A program made the translations under genes and the position numbers. Positions 37,312-46,272 of a stretch of DNA of 64,000 bases are shown here, one piece after another. The notes under the pieces were generated by a model that was given only the letters and a program-made list of their open reading frames with translations, did not search any database and was not told the DNA's origin. Every line of letters starts with the position of its first letter. Position 1 is the stretch's first letter. Origin of the DNA: DAOTZR01 sp034432595 (GTDB lineage: Bacteria > Chloroflexota > Anaerolineae > B4-G1 > SLSP01); the NCBI GenBank assembly GCA_034432595.1, contig DAOUBT010000033.1, positions 4,830 through 68,829 of the forward strand. Direction: 5' to 3'.

Positions 37312-38238
37312 CTAATGCGGCGGGTGGGCGGCGATGAACTCCAGGATGTCCGTCAGGATGGGCGCGCGCGGGTTACGCAGGGCTTCGAAGAGGTAATCCA
37401 CGTGGCCCGCTTGCGCGTAACGTTTGAAGGTGCTTGTCGCGCCTGCCTGCTGCAGGGCGGCGTGGAAGGCTTCCCCGATGGCGTAGGGGACCACATCATC
37501 CGCATCCCCGTGGATGAGGAGCACCGGAGGCAGGTCGGCGCGCACGTATTGCTCAGGTGAGGCGTAGGCAAAGTGTTTATCCCCCTCAAAAACGCCGCGC
37601 AGGAGCCGTTCCGCCGCGCGCTGATGCGCGAAAAAGCGATATTCCGCTTCCACGTTGTACACCCCGCTCATGCCAATCAGGCCGCACAGCTCGCGCACCT
37701 CGTGCCCGACTTCGGCCAGATAGCGCGGGTCGCAGGCGACGAGGCCGGCTAAATGTCCGCCGGCGGAGTGCCCGGCCAGGAAGACGTGCCGCGGATTGCC
37801 CCCATAGTCGGCGATGTGCTCCAGCGTCCAGGCGATGGCGGCGGCGACTTCGTGCGCCATCTGCCGATAGGTGGCGTGCGGGTAGAGCGTGTAATCCGGG
37901 ATGACGGTGACGATGTTGTGCGTTTGCAGGATGAGGCCGAGGGGCGCAAACCAGGGCCTGGGATAGCTCGTCCAGCTCCCGCCGTGGATGAAGATCAGCA
38001 CGGGGTGCGGGCCGGGGGTGGTGGGTTGATAGACATCCAGCCGTGGCGCAAGGCGCGCATCGAAGACGATGTCGCGGTGGATGGCAGGGTCGGTGAGGTA
38101 GCGCCGGTGGGAGGTGAGGTAGACCCGCATCAGGTTGGCGTAGAAGCTCAGGCGTTCCCGGTAGCGCGTGTAAGCCCACAGGCCAACTCCCACTGCGCCT
38201 AAAGCACCCGTCATCAGCATCAGGTTTCGCCTTCGCAT
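37312..38238 (-). CDS. membrane-anchored alpha/beta hydrolase (BD-FAE-like esterase)
   Basis: A 308-residue protein. ATG 38238 follows AAGGAGG, so a longer frame is not used. A hydrophobic segment at about 6-24 anchors or exports the protein. The alpha/beta-hydrolase domain has the oxyanion motif FIHGGSW (about 83-89), nucleophile Ser158 in GHSAGGHLA, an acid in HGDADDVVP and histidine in AGHVDYL. The HGG motif places it in the carboxylesterase/BD-FAE group, with ester substrates. It converges with the kinase operon and diverges from the SDR gene, with TATAAT on its strand at 38299-38294 but no good -35. Confidence 0.82.
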   Translation of the reverse strand: MRRRNLMLMTGALGAVGVGLWAYTRYRERLSFYANLMRVYLTSHRRYLTDPAIHRDIVFDARLAPRLDVYQPTTPGPHPVLIFIHGGSWTSYPRPWFAPLGLILQTHNIVTVIPDYTLYPHATYRQMAHEVAAAIAWTLEHIADYGGNPRHVFLAGHSAGGHLAGLVACDPRYLAEVGHEVRELCGLIGMSGVYNVEAEYRFFAHQRAAERLLRGVFEGDKHFAYASPEQYVRADLPPVLLIHGDADDVVPYAIGEAFHAALQQAGATSTFKRYAQAGHVDYLFEALRNPRAPILTDILEFIAAHPPH

Positions 38239-38379
38239 GAGTTCCTCCTTGTTTTCCCCTGGATTGGTAACTTCTGGGTAACCGCTCTCTGGTATTATAC
38301 ACTCATCCCACATAGGGGGAGTCCTTTAGCCTGCCAACAGCACGGCAAACCACATTTTTTAACCACACAGGAGGTCAAG

Positions 38380-39144
38380 ATGCGTCTGAAGGATAAGGTT
38401 GCGCTCATTACCGGCGGTGCCGCGGGTATTGGTAAGGCCACGGCTCTGGTGTTCGCGCGCGAGGGCGCGAAGGTGGTCATTTGCGATGTGAACGAGGAAG
38501 CCGGGCGGGAGCTGGTCGCTCAGCTTGGTCCGGATGCCGCCTTCTACAAGGTCAACGTCACGGACCGGCAGGAGGTGCAGGCCTGGGTGGATGATGTGAT
38601 TGCGCGTTACGGGCGCGTGGATGTGCTGGTCAATAATGCCGGCATCACGCGCGATGGCCTGTTCGTCAAGATGAAGGATGGTGAGCTGGTCAAGCAGATG
38701 GAGGAAGCGGCCTTCGATAGCGTGGTGGCGGTTAACTTGAAGGGGGTCTTCAATTGCGCGCAGGCGGTGACGCCTTACATGATTCGGCAGGGCGGCGGGG
38801 TCATCATCAACGTGTCCTCGGTGGTGGCGCTGTACGGGAACTTCGGTCAGACCAACTATGTGGCCACCAAGGCGGGCGTGATTGGGATGACGAAGGTGTG
38901 GGCGCGCGAGCTGGGCCGCTACGGGATTCGCGTCAACGCCGTGGCGCCGGGCTTCATCGCTACCGAGATGGTGCAGAAGATGCCCGAAAAGGTGCTGGAG
39001 GATATGAAGGCGCACACGCCGCTGGGTCGTCTGGGGCAGCCGGAGGACATCGCCAACGCTTTCCTCTGGCTGGCCAGTGATGAGGCTTCTTTCGTCCATG
39101 GGGCCACCATCAGCGTGGATGGTGGGATTGTCATCGGTTCGTAG
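38380..39144 (+). CDS. short-chain dehydrogenase/reductase (FabG-like)
   Basis: A 254-residue classical SDR. GGAAGIGKATALVF (about 11-24) binds NAD(P), NNAGITRDG follows, and the active site is Ser in NVSSVVALYG with YVATK (about 160-164). The C-terminal GATISVDGGIVIGS is typical of 3-ketoacyl reductases. AGGAGG precedes the ATG. It is the first gene of a long co-oriented cluster with CoA-metabolising enzymes, so a 3-hydroxyacyl-CoA/3-ketoacyl-CoA or alcohol substrate is more likely than a role in general fatty-acid synthesis. Confidence 0.88.
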   Translation: MRLKDKVALITGGAAGIGKATALVFAREGAKVVICDVNEEAGRELVAQLGPDAAFYKVNVTDRQEVQAWVDDVIARYGRVDVLVNNAGITRDGLFVKMKDGELVKQMEEAAFDSVVAVNLKGVFNCAQAVTPYMIRQGGGVIINVSSVVALYGNFGQTNYVATKAGVIGMTKVWARELGRYGIRVNAVAPGFIATEMVQKMPEKVLEDMKAHTPLGRLGQPEDIANAFLWLASDEASFVHGATISVDGGIVIGS

Positions 39145-39153
39145 GAGGGAAAG

Positions 39154-40158
39154 ATGAGCCGCTACGCTAAGATTATCGCCACCGGGCGTTATGTCCCGGA
39201 AATCGAAATGACCAATGCCCATTTTGCCGAGCTGATGGGCAAGGTCAATCCGAAGCTTGCAGAAGTGGTGGGCAAGTTTGAGGAGAGCAGCAACATCAAA
39301 ACGCGCTGGTACGCTCCCGATGACTGGGTCACGTCTGACCTGGCGGTGCGCGCGGCGCAGGATGCGCTGGAAGAGGCCGGGATGAAGCCGGAAGACCTCG
39401 ACCTTATCATTCTGGGCACGGATAGCCCGGATTACATCACGCCGGCAACCTCGGTGGTGGTGCAGCACAAACTGGGCGCGAAGCGCGCCGGGACGTTTGA
39501 TGTGGGCTGCGCCTGCGCTTCTTTCCCCACCGGTCTGAACATTGCCGCGGGCCTGCTGGCTTCTAACCCCCACATGAAGTATGTCATGGTCATCGGCGCG
39601 TACATGATGCACAAGCTTTCCGATTGGCAGCATGACGTGATGGCCTTCTTCTACGGTGACGGCGCGGGGGCGGCTATCCTCACCGCCGACGAGAAACCCG
39701 GTTTCGTCAGCTCGACCTTCTTTGCGGATGGCTCCTATCACAAGTATTGGGGGATTTATTCCGGCGGCACGTATGAACCGGCAACGGTGGAGAGTGTGCA
39801 GGCCGGACGGACGCAGGTGCGCTTCATCACGCCCTTCCCGCCGGAGGTGAATAACGCCGGCTGGCCGCAGCGCGTGCGCGAGCTGGCGGCGAACGGCGGT
39901 TTCGCCCTGGAGGATATTGACCTGATTATCTTCACGCAGGTGCGGTACAACAGCATTGAAATCGTGATGAACGATCTTGGGCTGCCCATGACGAAGGCGC
40001 ACTGGATCATGGATAAGTGGGGCTACACCGGTTCCGCCTGCCTGCCCATGGCTTTTGATGATGCGCGCGAGCAGGGCAAGGTCAAGCCGGGTGATCTGGT
40101 GCTCTTCATCGGTTCTGGCGTGGGCTACAATCAGGCCGGCGCAGCTTTCATCATGTAG
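39154..40158 (+). CDS. KAS III/HMG-CoA-synthase-like thiolase-fold protein with altered catalytic triad
   Basis: A 334-residue thiolase-fold protein most like 3-oxoacyl-ACP synthase III. The nucleophile region is VGCACASF, with Cys121 aligning to the FabH cysteine, and FFYGDGAGAAIL (about 165-176) is conserved. Where FabH has the catalytic His of HQAN, this protein reads FTQVR (Thr261), and where FabH has Asn in GNTSAA it reads GYTGSA (Tyr291). So Cys is kept while His and Asn are replaced. It may be an acyl-transferase or a non-decarboxylating variant rather than a true ketosynthase. It lies 9 bases after the SDR gene. Confidence 0.8.
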   Translation: MSRYAKIIATGRYVPEIEMTNAHFAELMGKVNPKLAEVVGKFEESSNIKTRWYAPDDWVTSDLAVRAAQDALEEAGMKPEDLDLIILGTDSPDYITPATSVVVQHKLGAKRAGTFDVGCACASFPTGLNIAAGLLASNPHMKYVMVIGAYMMHKLSDWQHDVMAFFYGDGAGAAILTADEKPGFVSSTFFADGSYHKYWGIYSGGTYEPATVESVQAGRTQVRFITPFPPEVNNAGWPQRVRELAANGGFALEDIDLIIFTQVRYNSIEIVMNDLGLPMTKAHWIMDKWGYTGSACLPMAFDDAREQGKVKPGDLVLFIGSGVGYNQAGAAFIM

Positions 40159-40260
40159 CATGGGGCAAGGGGATAAGAGTCCGCTCGTCCTGATTCGTCA
40201 CGGCGGGCGATGGGACGGGCGGCGCTTGGTCCCGCATGCGAGGCAAGGGGCGGTGAAACG

Positions 40261-41559
40261 ATGAACGTCAAATCCATGTATGCCGAAAAGTTGATTTCCA
40301 TCCCCGAAGCGGTGGGGATGGTGCAATCGCATCAACGCATTGCTGCGGCGATGTGCGCCTCGGAGCCGGTGGGGTTGCTTTCCGAGCTGGAGAAGCACGC
40401 TGACCGGTTAGAGGATGTGCATGTCTTCATGTGCCTGCCGATGCGCGAGTACGGCTTCTACACGAAGCCGGAGATGAAGGGGCATTTCTTCCTGGAAAAC
40501 TGGTTCTACGGCGTGGCCGATCGCAAAGCGCATTCGCTGGGGATGGTATCCTACATTCCCAACAATTTGCACCGCGCGGGCACGGATCGCATCCACGCGG
40601 GCGGGGTGAATATCTTCTGGGGGACGGCGACCCCGCCCAACAGCCGCGGCATCATGTCGCTTTCGACCTCGCTGGTGTTCGAGCGGCAATTGCTCGATGC
40701 TGCTGACCTCGTCATCCTGGAAATCAATCCAAATCTGCCCTGGACCCTGGGGGATACGCAAATCAGCGTGCGGGATGTGGATTACGTGGTGGAGTGCGAG
40801 ACGCCGCTGGTTGAGTTGCAACCCATTGCACCGACCGACGTGGAAGCAACCATTGGACAGTACATTGCCGACCTCATCGAGGACGGCAGCACCATTCAGC
40901 TTGGCATCGGCGGTATCCCCAACGCCATCGCGCAGAGCCTGTACGGCAAGCATGACCTGGGCGTGCATACCGAAATGTTCACCGATGGCATGGTGGATTT
41001 GTTCGAGGCGGGCGTCATCACCGGGCGCAAGAAGACGCTGTGGCCGAACAAAATGGTGGGTGCTTTTGCCCTGGGCACGCGCAAGCTCTACGACTTCATC
41101 CATAACAACGTGGCGGTGGAATTCCAGCAGGGCAAAGTGACGAACAATCCCTACATCATGGGGCAAAACGCAAAGATGGTGAGCATCAACACCGCGCTAC
41201 AGGTGGATGTGTTGGGGCAGGTGTGCTCGCAAAGCATCGGCTCGATGCACTTCAGCGGCACGGGAGGGCAACTCGATACGCATCGCGGCGCGCAGATGTC
41301 CGCCGGTGGCCGCGGCATCATCGCCTTGCGCTCAACCGCGCGCAACGGCACGGTCTCCACGATTGTGCCGCAGCTCACGCCCGGCGCCGAGGTCACCGTG
41401 CCGAGTCAGGACGTGGATACGGTTGTCACCGAGTTTGGCGTGGCGGAGCTGCGTGGGCGCTGCCTCAAGGACCGCGTGGCGGCGCTCATCAACATTGCGC
41501 ATCCCGATTTCAGGCCCTGGCTGTGGGAAGAAGTAAAGCGGCTGGGGATTATCGCTTAA
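40261..41559 (+). CDS. acetyl-CoA hydrolase/4-hydroxybutyrate CoA-transferase family protein
   Basis: A 432-residue family I CoA-transferase. ATG 40261 is chosen because the homologous region starts there; the frame extends 17 codons farther without family features. The catalytic glutamate is Glu238 in VHTEMFTDGMVDLF, the position used in 4-hydroxybutyrate CoA-transferases. IQLGIGGIPNAIA and GGQLDTHRGAQMSAGGRGII are the other conserved blocks. It would activate a carboxylate by exchange with acetyl-CoA, feeding the thiolase and dehydrogenase of the same cluster. The exact acid cannot be inferred. Confidence 0.85.
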   Translation: MNVKSMYAEKLISIPEAVGMVQSHQRIAAAMCASEPVGLLSELEKHADRLEDVHVFMCLPMREYGFYTKPEMKGHFFLENWFYGVADRKAHSLGMVSYIPNNLHRAGTDRIHAGGVNIFWGTATPPNSRGIMSLSTSLVFERQLLDAADLVILEINPNLPWTLGDTQISVRDVDYVVECETPLVELQPIAPTDVEATIGQYIADLIEDGSTIQLGIGGIPNAIAQSLYGKHDLGVHTEMFTDGMVDLFEAGVITGRKKTLWPNKMVGAFALGTRKLYDFIHNNVAVEFQQGKVTNNPYIMGQNAKMVSINTALQVDVLGQVCSQSIGSMHFSGTGGQLDTHRGAQMSAGGRGIIALRSTARNGTVSTIVPQLTPGAEVTVPSQDVDTVVTEFGVAELRGRCLKDRVAALINIAHPDFRPWLWEEVKRLGIIA

Positions 41560-41582
41560 GTCTTTACGTTCAGGAGGTGGAT

Positions 41583-41894
41583 ATGTCCGAGCTTCTGGGA
41601 AAATGGGAACAGCCGGAGGGGCAACCCTATCCGGGTTTGTGGTTTGAATTCCGCCCGGATGGGACGTTCCGCGCCGAATTGCCTTCCATGGGGATTACGT
41701 CCGGCGGGACCTATCGCGCCGCGCAGGGCGAGATTGACATCGAGCAGACTGAACACACCTTTGGCATTGTCGGCACGTTCCTGGGGCGCTATCAGGTCGA
41801 GGGCGATACGCTCGTGATGACTCTGGGGGACCCCGGCGCGCCGCGTCCGGAGTTGGAGCATCGCAACAAGCGCCTTTACAAAAAAGTGAGGTAG
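41583..41894 (+). CDS. small lipocalin-like protein
   Basis: A 103-residue protein with GGAGG before its ATG. It has the short beta-barrel pattern of small lipocalin-like domains: LLGKWEQPEG, a GLWFEFRPDGTFRAEL hairpin, SGGTYRAAQGEIDI, and FLGRYQVEGDTLVMTL. There is no signal peptide or membrane segment. It sits 23 bases after the CoA-transferase and three bases before the leaderless solute-binding protein, so it is cotranscribed with them. It may bind a small hydrophobic compound, which would suit the cluster; this is inference. Confidence 0.65.
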   Translation: MSELLGKWEQPEGQPYPGLWFEFRPDGTFRAELPSMGITSGGTYRAAQGEIDIEQTEHTFGIVGTFLGRYQVEGDTLVMTLGDPGAPRPELEHRNKRLYKKVR

Positions 41895-41897
41895 GGC

Positions 41898-43067
41898 GTG
41901 TTGAGGCTGTTCCGGCGTGCTCAACCGACCCCCAAATCGCTTGCGCCGTTGCGCATCGGCGTGGTGGCGGCGCGCAGCGGGATGTGGGCCGTCTATGGGG
42001 AAGCGGCTGTGCGCGGCCTTGAGCTGGGTCTGGATTATGCCACCGCCGGCACGTACAGCGTGGCCGGGCGCGCCTTGCGCCTCCTCATCGAGGATGATGG
42101 TGGCAAAGAGCAGAAAGCGCAGGAGCTGGCAACGCGCCTGTTGAAGGATGAGGGCTGCGAGCTGCTGGTGGGATGCACCATCAGTCAGACGAGTTTGCAG
42201 TTGGTGCGCGTGGCGCAGTCCCTGGAGCGCCTGGTGCTCATCAGTGTGGCGGCGACGGACGTGCTCACGGCGGAGTGGTTCACGCCCTACATGTTCCGCA
42301 CCGCCGCCACAACCGCTCAGGATGCAGCCGCGGGCGGGCGTTATGCGGCGCAGCACCTGGGTCGGCGGGTGGCCTTCATTTCGCCCGATTCGCTGTGGGG
42401 GCAGCAGAGCCGCGCGGCGTGGTGGAAAGTGCTCGCGCAACAGGGCGCCGACATTGTCGGAGATGTGCTTGTCCCCCCACAAACCACGGATTTCCGTCCC
42501 TTTTTGCACGACATCCTGTCCCAACGCCCGGATGTGCTCATCGCCTTTTGGGCGGGCAGCCTGACGCGCTATCTGCTGACGCAGATGCGCGAGGTGGGCC
42601 TCTTTGAAGCGATGCACGTCGCCGGAAATCTGGTGGATCGAGAGACGCTGCACGCGGTCGGCCTGGCTCCGGCAGGGATGGTGTGCGCGGCGAAATACCG
42701 CTACTCGTTCCCGCAGAACCCCATCAATAGCTGGTTGGTGCTGCGTCATCAGGAACGGTACGGCGAACCGCCCGACCTGTTCAGCGAAAGTGGTTTCACG
42801 GCGGGTGTGGCACTGGTCGAGGCGCTCAAGCGCAGCAATGGCGACGCGCGCGCCGACGTGCTGATTCCGGTGCTCGAAGGGCTGACCTTCGAGGGTCCCA
42901 AAGGTCAGTACACCTTGCGCGCACAGGATCATCAGGCGCTGCAGCCCATGTACGTGGCGGAGTTGCGGCCTGCACTGGAGGGCACTGTGTGCGAACCCTA
43001 CCTGCTGACCGAAATCAGCGCGGAACAGGCCGCTCCGCCGGTGGCGGTGGAATCTCGTCATTCATAG
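41898..43067 (+). CDS. Liv-type solute-binding protein without signal peptide
   Basis: A 389-residue class I periplasmic-binding-fold protein (PLRIGVVAARSGMWAVYGEAAVRGLELGLDY onward). Its C-terminal half is clearly paralogous to the lipoprotein at 46778-48145: both share NPINxW, YxEPPDLF and LEGLxFEGPKGxYxxRxxDH. Unlike that one it begins MLRLFRRAQPTPKS, with no hydrophobic signal segment or lipobox. GTG 41898 is the start; no upstream start could add a leader because the previous stop is three bases away. It may be a cytoplasmic sensor or enzyme-associated binder, or exported by another route. Confidence 0.8.
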   Translation: MLRLFRRAQPTPKSLAPLRIGVVAARSGMWAVYGEAAVRGLELGLDYATAGTYSVAGRALRLLIEDDGGKEQKAQELATRLLKDEGCELLVGCTISQTSLQLVRVAQSLERLVLISVAATDVLTAEWFTPYMFRTAATTAQDAAAGGRYAAQHLGRRVAFISPDSLWGQQSRAAWWKVLAQQGADIVGDVLVPPQTTDFRPFLHDILSQRPDVLIAFWAGSLTRYLLTQMREVGLFEAMHVAGNLVDRETLHAVGLAPAGMVCAAKYRYSFPQNPINSWLVLRHQERYGEPPDLFSESGFTAGVALVEALKRSNGDARADVLIPVLEGLTFEGPKGQYTLRAQDHQALQPMYVAELRPALEGTVCEPYLLTEISAEQAAPPVAVESRHS

Positions 43068-43081
43068 AAAGGAGTTAACTC

Positions 43082-44128
43082 ATGGAAAAGCCTCAACCTT
43101 TACCCGGTGTGACCACGGCGCTGGTGAGTACGCCGCGCCTGACGCAGCACGTTTACTTCACCGGCCCGGATGATGGCATTCCCGTGATTTTCCTGCACGG
43201 CAATTTTTCCGCGGCGCTCTATTGGGAAGAGACAATGCTGGCGCTGCCCGCAGGCTTTCGCGGTATCGCTCCCGATTTGCGCGGCTACGGTTGGACGGAG
43301 GATAAACTGATTGACGCCACGCGCGGGCTGCGCGACTGGAGCGATGATGTGCTGGCTCTGATGGACGTGCTGGGCCTGGAACGCGCGCACGTGGTGGGGT
43401 GGTCCATGGGGGGCGGCATCGTCTATCAGCTCCTCACGGATGCGCCGCAGCGGTTTTTGAGCGCTGTGCTCATTGCGCCGGTTTCGCCTTACGGCTTCGG
43501 CGGGACTAAGGACGTGGCCGGGACGCCCTGTTACGAGGATTTCGCCGGGTCCGGGGGCGGGGTGGTCAATCCGGTTTTCGTGCAGCGCATTCAGATGCAG
43601 GATCGCGGCACGGATGACCCCAACTCGCCGCGGAACGTCATCAACGCCTTCTACTACAAGCCGCCTTTCCGCGCCGCCCGCGAGGAGGATTTCCTCACCG
43701 CCTCTTTAGCGGAAAAGACTGGCCCTCAGCAATATCCGGGCGACTCCGTGCCCTCGCCGAACTGGCCCCATGTGGCGCCGGGGGTGTGGGGACCGGTCAA
43801 TGCCTGGTCGCCCAGGTACGTGGCGGCGGACGTGGCGCGCTTCATCGCTGCCGAACCCAAGGTGCCCATCCTGTGGATTCGCGGCGATAGTGACATGATT
43901 GTGAGCGATATGTCCATGTTCGATTTTGGCGCTTTGGGCAAACTGGGGTTTGTGCCCGGCTGGCCTGGGGATGAGGTCTATCCGCCGCAGCCGATGATCG
44001 CGCAGACGCGCGCCGTGCTGGAGCAATATGGGCCTTTTGAGGAGCGCGTCCTGGCCGACTGCGCCCACAGTCCGCACATCGAGAAGCCCGAAGCGTTCAA
44101 CGCGCTTTTCCATGCTTTTTTGAAGTAG
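43082..44128 (+). CDS. alpha/beta hydrolase
   Basis: A 348-residue soluble alpha/beta hydrolase with AAAGGAG before the ATG. The oxyanion strand is VIFLHGNFSAALYWEE, the nucleophile is Ser108 in GWSMGGGIV, the acid is probably the Asp in IRGDSDMIV, and the base is the His in DCAHSPHIEKPEAF. An extended cap region (about 135-255) contains conserved-looking YYKPPFRAAREEDF. Possible activities are ester, lactone or C-C bond hydrolysis. It belongs to the cluster of CoA-linked degradation genes. Confidence 0.82.
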   Translation: MEKPQPLPGVTTALVSTPRLTQHVYFTGPDDGIPVIFLHGNFSAALYWEETMLALPAGFRGIAPDLRGYGWTEDKLIDATRGLRDWSDDVLALMDVLGLERAHVVGWSMGGGIVYQLLTDAPQRFLSAVLIAPVSPYGFGGTKDVAGTPCYEDFAGSGGGVVNPVFVQRIQMQDRGTDDPNSPRNVINAFYYKPPFRAAREEDFLTASLAEKTGPQQYPGDSVPSPNWPHVAPGVWGPVNAWSPRYVAADVARFIAAEPKVPILWIRGDSDMIVSDMSMFDFGALGKLGFVPGWPGDEVYPPQPMIAQTRAVLEQYGPFEERVLADCAHSPHIEKPEAFNALFHAFLK

Positions 44129-44134
44129 GCCGCC

Positions 44135-44932
44135 ATGCCGCAGATTGAAGTCAATGGGACTCGTTTGTACTACGAATGGCACGGCCCGGAGGGCGCGCCT
44201 GTGGTGGTGCTCATCAACGGGGTGCTGATGAGCACGGGAAGTTGGGCTTTCCAGACACCGGTGCTGGCGCAGCGCTACCGCGTCCTGCTTTACGATTGCC
44301 GGGGACAGGGGCAATCCGCGCATCCGAACGGGCCGTACTCCATGGCCCAGCATGGCGAGGACCTGGCCGCCCTGTTGGAGGCGCTGGGTGTCCCCGCCGC
44401 ACATCTGGCGGGCATTTCCTATGGCGGCGAAATTGCGCAGTGGATGGGAATCCACATCCCTGAAAAAGTGCGTTCTTTGTTCCTTTCCTCGACGGTCAGT
44501 GAAGTGCGCCCGCTGCTACGGGCCAGGGTTGAAGCCTGGATGGCGGCAGCGCAACGCCGCGACGGGGAGTTGCTCTTCCGCGCGTCGGTGGCGGATAACT
44601 TCAGCGAGCCGTGGTTGCGCGCGCATCCCGATTGGGCCGCGTTGTCCATTCCGCGCTATCAGCAGTTGGATTTCGACGCGGTTATGGCGCTGTGTGAGGC
44701 GTTTTTGGCGATAGACTGGACGGCGGAGCTGCGCGCCATCAAAGCGCCGACGCTGGTGGTGGTCGGCGAGCTGGACACGCTCAAGCCACTTACGCCTTAC
44801 GCGCGCCTGCTGGTGGAGCACATTCCGGGCGCGGAGCTGATGGTGCTGGGCGGAGCCGGTCATGCCTGCTGCATCGAGACGCCGCGCGCCTGGAATGCCG
44901 CCCTGCTGGGCTGGCTGGCTTTGCAAGCTTGA
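44135..44932 (+). CDS. alpha/beta hydrolase, 3-oxoadipate enol-lactonase-like
   Basis: A 265-residue alpha/beta hydrolase starting six bases after the previous one. INGVLMSTGSW is the oxyanion region, YDCRGQGQS is conserved, the nucleophile is Ser95 in GISYGGEIA, the acid lies in VVGELDTLKP and the base in GGAGHACCIE. It resembles enol-lactone hydrolases and esterases. Sequence identity to its neighbour is low, so it is not a recent tandem duplicate. A short hairpin (AACGGCC/GGCCGTT) lies just after it, before the thiolase. Confidence 0.82.
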   Translation: MPQIEVNGTRLYYEWHGPEGAPVVVLINGVLMSTGSWAFQTPVLAQRYRVLLYDCRGQGQSAHPNGPYSMAQHGEDLAALLEALGVPAAHLAGISYGGEIAQWMGIHIPEKVRSLFLSSTVSEVRPLLRARVEAWMAAAQRRDGELLFRASVADNFSEPWLRAHPDWAALSIPRYQQLDFDAVMALCEAFLAIDWTAELRAIKAPTLVVVGELDTLKPLTPYARLLVEHIPGAELMVLGGAGHACCIETPRAWNAALLGWLALQA

Positions 44933-45013
44933 GAAAACGGCCACGCGCAGGCCGTTGTGGCTAAACAAGCGGCAAGTAGGTACAACTAAACTTTTTACTT
45001 GAAGGAGGACACG

Positions 45014-46270
45014 ATGCGTCACAAACGACCCGGTGTGGCGATTGTCGGTGCGGGGATGACGAAGTTCGGCGCTTTCCCCGGTCTGGCATCGCGCGACCTG
45101 TTTGTTGAGGCCTATCAAGAGATGCTGGCCTCGGTGGATAAGGGCTTCGATCCACAGGAGATTGAAGCGATTTACGTGGGGAACTTCAGCAACGAGTTGC
45201 TGGAGGGACAGGGGCACCTGGCGCCGCTCATGGCGGACTGGGTGGGCCTGACCCCGCGCCCGGCGACGCGCGTCGAGGATGCGTGCGCGAGTGGCAGCGC
45301 TGCCCTGCGGCAGGGCATCCTGGCTATCGCCTCCGGCCTCTACGATGTGGTGCTGGTGGGAGGTGTGGAGAAGATGACCGACCTGCCCACCGCGCGCGTG
45401 ACGGATACGTTAGCCACAGCGGCGGACGTGACCTATGAGGTGAGCGCCGGTTTTACTTTCCCCGGCCTGTACGCCGCGTTGGCTACCGCGTACATGCACG
45501 CTTACGGCGCGACGCCGGACGTGTTCTTGCAGGTGGGCATCAAGAATCACAACAACGGTGCCCTCAATCCCAAGGCGCAATTCGGACAGCGCATCACCGA
45601 CATTATGGAAGCGCGCAAAGCGGCGGCCATCAAGAAGGGTAAGCCCGCGCCAACCTGGGCGAGCGAGTGGGACTTCCTCACCGACGACCGTGCCAATCCC
45701 ATGATTGCCTGGCCTTTGCGCCTGTACGACTGCTCGCCCATCTCCGACGGTGCGGCCACGGTGCTGTTGGTGCGTGAGGACCTGGCCTCGCGCTTCACCG
45801 ACAAGCCGATTCACATCATCGGCAGTGGGCAGGCAAGCGATACGGCCACGCATGACCGTCCGACGCTCACCGGTCTGCCTGCTGCGCGCAAGGCGGCGGA
45901 GCTGGCTTATGCTATGGCCGGTGTTACCCCTGCTGACATTCAGTTGGCCGAAGTGCACGATTGCTTTACTATCGCTGAGATCATCGCTTCAGAGGATTTG
46001 GGCTTCTTTGCGCCGGGTGAGGGCTGGCGCGCAGCGCAGGAAGGGCGCACAGCACGCAATGGCGATCATCCCATCAACACCTCCGGCGGCCTCAAATCCA
46101 AGGGCCATCCCGTTGGCGCGACGGGCATCGGACAGGTCATCGAAATCTGGAAGCAGTTGCGCGGTGAAGCGGGCGAGCGACAATTGCCGGGCGAACCGCA
46201 CCTGGGCCTGACGCACAACGTCGGGGGCACGGGACAGACCTGCATTGTGCACATTTTCGAGCGGAGGTAA
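45014..46270 (+). CDS. thiolase (SCP-x/acetyl-CoA acetyltransferase-like)
   Basis: A 418-residue thiolase-fold enzyme. ATG 45014 follows GGAGG by six bases. The nucleophilic Cys91 is in VEDACASGSAAL; the second motif is EVHDCFTIAE and the third GGLKSKGHPVGATG, which supplies the active-site histidine. This pattern (HDCF, GLKSKGHP) belongs to the SCP-2/SCP-x thiolase group rather than to AtoB. That group usually works with a DUF35 partner, and such a gene follows two bases later. Probable role is thiolytic or retro-aldol cleavage of a beta-keto or beta-hydroxy acyl-CoA. Confidence 0.9.
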   Translation: MRHKRPGVAIVGAGMTKFGAFPGLASRDLFVEAYQEMLASVDKGFDPQEIEAIYVGNFSNELLEGQGHLAPLMADWVGLTPRPATRVEDACASGSAALRQGILAIASGLYDVVLVGGVEKMTDLPTARVTDTLATAADVTYEVSAGFTFPGLYAALATAYMHAYGATPDVFLQVGIKNHNNGALNPKAQFGQRITDIMEARKAAAIKKGKPAPTWASEWDFLTDDRANPMIAWPLRLYDCSPISDGAATVLLVREDLASRFTDKPIHIIGSGQASDTATHDRPTLTGLPAARKAAELAYAMAGVTPADIQLAEVHDCFTIAEIIASEDLGFFAPGEGWRAAQEGRTARNGDHPINTSGGLKSKGHPVGATGIGQVIEIWKQLRGEAGERQLPGEPHLGLTHNVGGTGQTCIVHIFERR

Positions 46271-46272
46271 GC

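Noticed and set aside
39154..40158. True HMG-CoA synthase
   Set aside because: The catalytic histidine (HTP-type motif) and glutamate pattern of HMG-CoA synthase are not seen; overall pattern is closer to KAS III.
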